A stretch of DNA of 64,000 bases. Source: Apostichopus japonicus (Eukaryota; Echinodermata; Holothuroidea; Aspidochirotida; Stichopodidae). The position numbers and the translations under genes were made by a program. The stretch covers positions 36,822,168 to 36,886,167 of the forward strand of contig NC_092569.1 in assembly GCF_037975245.1 (NCBI RefSeq). Direction: 5' to 3'. Shown piece by piece: positions 59,801 to 64,000 of this stretch; within the stretch, counting starts at the first letter, position 1, and every line of letters begins with the position of its first letter. The notes below the pieces were generated by a model. It worked only from the letters and a program-made list of their open reading frames with translations, was not told where the DNA came from and searched no databases.

Positions 59801-62750
59801 AGATGGTTAAAACTTCAACGTTTGTAGAGCATGAGTGACGTTTGATAATCACATTATTCGGGTGAAACCATTTTAACATTGAGCATGTAGCTCAGCCGAC
59901 GAATATGAAGTCCTTCCCGGTGACAAGAACTGGTTGCTTTCCCCAGAGCAGAGAGATAGTGCGAGTAATAAAATGTATTGCAAAGACAACCCTCCAAGCC
60001 ATTAAATCCAAATTGCACAGACGGTATACAGAAAACTGTCCACATAAGGTATTAAGAAGAGGAAAAAAACTAAGAAACGAGCTAGCAAGTGCGAGTTGTG
60101 TCGCAACAAGAGCAGCTCCACAGAATTTAATGCAATTCATAATTATCTGTTTTATTCATTTTCGGTACTTAAATGAGGTTATGTTATTTTATTTTGTTTC
60201 TCATTATTCATTTTTTCTTAGATTGTAGCACAATTCTGCTGGAGGCTTCAGATTTGTTTCCATCATCAAAATATCCCAAAGATTACCGGAATGATATCGA
60301 ATGTACCTGGAGAATTATCGTCAACAGAAACTCACAAATAATACCAGAATTTACGGACTTCCAGCTTGAAGATTCCAAAGGGAAACGATGTTGTGATAAA
60401 TTAGAGGTTCGTAACTTACCTACAGGTATAAATTTTATTTGTTTTTATGATTTAACCTTTCTTCATGCAATATTTATTTTATATCTGGTATTCAGTGGCG
60501 GAGCGTCCATACAGTCAGGGGGGGGGGCGGATGCCCCCTGACGGACTCAAATGGACTGCTGGCGCCCTTTTCAGCTTTTTACCACTTTTCACTTATTCGC
60601 GATTATTGACTTTTTTATTGCGCTCTCAAATACCTATTGACATATGTCACATTTTGTTGGTGTAATTTTCTGACAAAATGGCGATGACACCTATTTATTC
60701 TTCGTTTATCTGCAAATTAGCAAGGCCCGGAAAGGGTCATTTCCGGCGATCTAGGGAGTATCTTTACTCAAAAAAATTCTGTACGCTCCGCGCCAACCTG
60801 TGGTGGCGCTCCGCTTAGATAGTGTCAAAAGCGCCCCTACAGACCATTCTCGCCCCCTGACCAATACCCCTAGCTCCGCCACTGCCGGTATTTGAGGACA
60901 TAAATATGTTGATGTAATAGTTCACCATCTTGTCACACGAGTCAATGTTATTCTCTATCATAGATATGGGATGGAGGCAGCGATGAGGCTGAGAAGATGT
61001 TTACGTACTGTGAAGATTCCTTAGAGGATTTACCGCAGACAATATTCCAGTCATCTGGGAATATGTCAGTACCGACTCTTCAGACAGAGGAAGGGGTTTC
61101 TCCTCGTTTTATTATTTAGTTCCAGGTAGAGTATATATATCGTAAATGATGACGTTGGTCGTTCTTTATTATCATTGTTGATACAATGTCAACAGCAACC
61201 GCGTAATCAGAGGAAACCTGCCTCAATATTTAGAGTAACCCCCCCCCCGCCCCCCCCCCACCCCGCCTCCATTCTTCTGCCTCCTGGTTAAGAGAGAGAG
61301 TATAGTATTACCTTGTTTGCTTTCATTGTTTATATTATCACCAGCTTGTACTCACTTCATTATTGTACCGTAGTAACAGGAGTAAGATGATGGCTGATTC
61401 AAGATTTGGCCCGCCATAGAAAGAAACTATCAGTAACCCAATGCCCCACATACGCTTCTAGCATACACCTTCACTGCAACTATATTAAACACACAGTAAT
61501 TGTCTTAACATTCAGGAAATCCCCAGGCAAACAATACACACGCGCCGTTCTCGACGACCCAACTTGTTAGTACAGCTGTGGTCATCAGTACGATCACACA
61601 ATCCAAGAGTACACCAACTACTGAAGCCGAAACATCTTCACCCGGTAAGACGTGGTGCAGGAACAAGGGGGTGGGGGTGTTGTGGGGAGGGCTGGGCGGA
61701 GACTGAGGGCACGAGTTTCTTAAAGATTGAATTAATGGCAGTAATGCATTCTCAGCACGTGCTCTCTATATACAGTAATTCATTCAATAGTCTATGGAGG
61801 AAACTTACATTAATACACATACTTGTGTAATGTGGCCTACTTTCATATTTGACAGGTGTATGAAAAACATACTGATCATCGATAACGTCATTGCCTTATA
61901 AGGTAGTTTTAACTTTAAACTGAGATGGTAATGCAATAAATTTGTTTCCTTTCATACAGGTGTTCCACAACCAAGCACTACGCATGCGTCAGTTTCTACG
62001 ATGCAACTTACTAGTAAAACTAGCACACCATTCCGGGATACATCTACTGTTACCACTCAATACGAAGCTGCAAGTAATACGCATGCATCGTTATCAAATG
62101 GTGCAGTTACAACCAATCCCACAAGCACGACTATTCCACAAGTACCATTCTCGACCATAGCAACCGTTAAATCAGTACATGGCAACAGCTCATCAGCTGG
62201 TAAGAATGGTAAACATATTATCAGGGATGTGAATGAGACGGGATGATGTGAATAGTCAGGCTGGGGGGGGGGGGTGGTAGCATGTAGGCCTAAACAAAAC
62301 TGTTTATGATATTTATTTGGATGAGACGGTCCGTCTCAGTTTATGAGAGGATTTCTTATTGCTATGAAGTTATCTGTGACTCGGTTGAACGGTTCCCTTG
62401 AAGACGTTCAGATACAGCAAGCATCTAAAACTTATTTCCAATGTTAATTGGAATATATAGTTCTTGTCAACTAACTCATGCATCAGTGAATCTCTGATGC
62501 TGAATTGAATATTTGTTCATAGGACACTAACTTGATTGATTATCGTGTCATTTTAAAATATTTTAGCAGATATATTTCAGGAAGTATACTCCGAGTAATG
62601 ACTCGGTGATTTGTTTTGCTGGTTTCGTTAATCAAGTTTTCGTTTTGATGTTTTCTGTCTTTTAGTTTTCTACGTCACCGTTCCGATGGGTTTGCTCGTG
62701 ATTTGTGTCATACTAGCTGTTCTGGTAGCATACAAATTTACTCATCCACA
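56806..62750 (+). CDS. Type I membrane protein: signal peptide, CUB domain, Ser/Thr stalk, TM (frameshift in exon 3; continues right)
   Basis: Exons: 56806-56872, 60222-60406, 60964-61125, 61516-61644, 61960-62199, 62666-62750. Exon 1 is a signal peptide (MDNLLILLSLASIIYLSKGG). Exons 2 and 3 form a CUB domain with its four cysteines: CSTILLEASDLFPSSKYPKD, ECTWRIIV, RCCDKLEIWDGG and TYCEDS, then TDSSDRGRGF. Exons 4 and 5 are a Thr/Ser/Pro-rich, probably O-glycosylated stalk. Exon 6 is a membrane helix (MGLLVICVILAVLVAYKF). All phases agree except within exon 3, where the frame shifts once near 61063. This suggests a membrane receptor or adhesion protein; ligand unknown. If the shift is real, the product would stop early and be secreted as a partial CUB. 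Confidence 0.8.
57840..59880 (-). pseudogene. Decayed Rex1-like LINE, CUB gene intron 1
   Basis: From 59880 down: endonuclease-like NVEVLTICLQPYYLPPEFSH; then LDCTDWKIFVEASSDLDELT and a PNNKPWITQRVK block near 59075. Reverse transcriptase FADD-type box is degraded to IKIADDTAMPGLIHGNNDWA near 58545, and the tail is LPKLNSNRYRNSFILRAIKL near 57920. The block order and wording resemble Rex1-type non-LTR elements. Many stops and shifts; interrupted by a SINE at 59394. A ~95-bp piece (TGTACAATCGAGCT...GTAACTA) is duplicated at 59200-59365. Confidence 0.78.
59394..59565 (+). mobile_element. Second U2-headed SINE copy, 5'-truncated
   Basis: CGGCCTTTAGACTAAGATCA-TGTGTAGTATCTGTT and the same body as 49121-49305, lacking ACTGGGCGAC near the end. 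Flanked by AGAATTTCGG (59386) and AGAATCTCGG (59566), a likely target duplication with one mismatch. Inserted in the Rex1-like LINE. Confidence 0.8.
60222..60406 (+). CDS. CUB gene exon 2 (first half of CUB)
   Basis: Acceptor CATTTTTTCTTAG, donor GAG|GTTCGT, 185 nt. Encodes CSTILLEASDLFPSSKYPKD, YRNDIECTWRIIVNRNSQII and PEFTDFQLEDSKGKRCCDKL. Confidence 0.88.
60493..60884. mobile_element. hAT-like element, 392 bp, CUB gene intron 2
   Basis: Ends CAGTGGCGGAGCGTCC and CCCTAGCTCCGCCACTG are inverted. Flanks CTGGTATT (60485-60492) and CCGGTATT (60885-60892) match at 7 of 8. Carries the core AAGGGTCATTTCCGGCGATC ... GTGGTGGCGCTCCGCTTAGA-TAGT. Confidence 0.85.
60964..61125 (+). CDS. CUB gene exon 3 (second half of CUB, frameshift)
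   Basis: Frame from exon 2 reads IWDGGSDEAEKMFTYCEDSL, EDLPQTIFQSSGNMSV and then stops at TAG (61117). In another frame, from about 61063, TDSSDRGRGFSSFYYLVPG gives the expected end of a CUB domain and joins exon 4 in phase. The exon is 162 nt where a length of 3n+1 is needed. Against the usual CUB spacing about ten bases are missing between SSGNM and TDSS. Confidence 0.78.
61516..61644 (+). CDS. CUB gene exon 4 (stalk)
   Basis: Acceptor TTAACATTCAG, donor CCCG|GTAAGA, phase 1 on both sides. Encodes NPQANNTHAPFSTTQLVSTA and VVISTITQSKSTPTTEAETS. Confidence 0.82.
61960..62199 (+). CDS. CUB gene exon 5 (Ser/Thr-rich stalk)
   Basis: Acceptor CTTTCATACAG, donor GCTG|GTAAGA, phase 1 on both sides, 240 nt. 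Encodes VPQPSTTHASVSTMQLTSKT, then TNPTSTTIPQVPFSTIATVK; over a third Ser/Thr, mucin-like. Confidence 0.83.
62666..62750 (+). CDS. CUB gene exon 6 (transmembrane helix)
   Basis: Acceptor GTCTTTTAG, donor CA|GTAAGT. Encodes VFYVTVPMGLLVICVILAVL-VAYKFTHPQ, one membrane span followed by the start of a cytoplasmic tail. The next exon should begin in phase 2 and was not found before 64000. Confidence 0.82.
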
Positions 62751-64000
62751 GTAAGTAACTGGTGTATCAATGTAAGAGAACTACTGGGTAATATGCATAG
62801 GTTTACTCATGCAATTGTAACCCTTTGAAAGTGATGTGCTACTTTAATAATTGGTGGCGCTGTATAGAATTAATTAGAGGGTTTGCTGTTATTTTATGCC
62901 ACTGCACATGTCTAGGTTTTTTGTTGCCTGATAGCCATCTTTGCCCGTGCAGCCTCTTTAGCCTTGCTGTCCTCTGTGAGGCATAGTTTAGCTGGTACAA
63001 TTTGTCAGCTGGTGTTTTGTTGTTTATCGTGAGACCTTCTGTAACTGATTACTTGGCAGCTCTCCAGACTGGTGTTGATGACCGGGTATCCATACTTTGA
63101 CGGTCGCAGGAACTTCGCATGAGCCTGTGATGTCCGCGAACTGATCAGTTAACGCGCAATATTAATTAGGGGAAATTTATATTGTCTAGCTGGGGATAAG
63201 TGCATGCAACGGGGGGGGGGGGGTGTATTAATCTAGAAGGTGATATATCTCACTACTGTGGGGTAGCATTCATTGTTACTATTGTAATATTGTGTCGAGC
63301 CCGGCTCCTCCGATAGTAAAAATATATCGGGACTCGCGATAGAAAGGTACTGGGATATCTTGATGCCGTATTTATGCTTCTTCAGGAGATGTCTCGAACG
63401 GAAGAAAACAATGAGTTCACACAAAAAACAATTTGACAAGATCGGATTTGATTAATGATTCGGTATAATTTCTTCTCTCTCGATTCTCTTAACAAATAAA
63501 ACTAAATTACAATGATTTGACTTGACTTGACTCCGTCAATTAAACAATTAGAAAGAGTGATGAAATGGTGACGAAGCAACGAACTGATCACGGAGCGCTG
63601 ACGGAGTGATAAATTTGCTGACGGAGTGATAAATTTCTGACCTCCTTTTTCTTTTATACCCTACTTCCATAAAAATCCCTCTGCGCACAATCAGTAGGCA
63701 GCCAATAACCTGACCATCCTGTATTAACTTAACGATATAAAAATAATTGTGCTGGCACTGATCTGCCCTGATTGGTTGGGAGTTTGGAAGTCCATCCCCT
63801 TTCTATGGAAACTTCCATACCACGTGAGAGAACCTTCTCGAATGTTCCACAGACATAATGGAATCTATTTTGGGAAAAGGCCCTGTACCAAGATTCAATA
63901 AGATAGTTAAAAAGTTCTCTTGGGAAAACTGAATCCATGACCTAGATAAATACATAAGAGGCCCGTAAGGTGTCTCGATGGAGTTTTTCGGTAACATCAA
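62751..64000. other. Intron of the CUB gene, no further exon recognised
   Basis: G run at 63211, short direct repeat GCTGACGGAGTGATAAATTT near 63598-63636, otherwise unremarkable. Confidence 0.5.

Overview
This is a window of an intron-rich animal nuclear genome, not a bacterial one. Genes are split by GT-AG introns, there are LINE, SINE and DNA-transposon remnants, and tandem repeats fill many introns. Foldback elements with tandem-repeat arms (recalling sea urchin TU elements), Rex1-like LINEs and frequent aggcct words suggest a marine deuterostome, possibly an echinoderm. That placement is an inference with low confidence.

Five protein genes can be supported; four were assembled here exon by exon from conserved residues and matching intron phases. 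(1) YEATS2 (minus, 1-7388): N-terminal half, seven exons, running off the left edge inside the YEATS domain. (2) MRPL13 (plus, 19025-29881): all seven coding exons, 175 aa, the mitochondrial ribosomal protein uL13m. (3) An intronless leucine-rich-repeat protein (plus, 32890-33903) with a TATA box. (4) A WSCD/sialate-O-sulfotransferase-like type II membrane protein (minus, 36078-39876), four exons, N-terminus not found. (5) A type I membrane protein with signal peptide, CUB domain, Ser/Thr-rich stalk and transmembrane helix (plus, 56806-62750, continuing to the right); its second CUB exon carries a frameshift.

YEATS2 and MRPL13 are head to head. Between them sits a 10.6-kb foldback transposon (8326-18971), flanked by the 7-bp direct repeat TGGAATG, with long inverted arms of a ~179-bp satellite. 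Its right end lies 54 bp before the proposed MRPL13 start codon. A second foldback element (45855-49120) has arms of short palindromes centred on GATATC and has split a SINE whose head is derived from U2 snRNA. At least four hAT-like non-autonomous elements have recognisable 8-bp target duplications, including one nested in a relative. MRPL13 introns 3 and 4 each begin with a tandem array whose unit contains the end of the preceding exon plus its 5' splice site.

The stretches 30880-32790, 33904-36077, 44079-45841 and 49311-54400 hold no gene I can support. The most notable observations are the two foldback elements, the U2-headed SINE, the splice-site-bearing intronic arrays, the CUB frameshift and the nested hAT family with a shared internal core.
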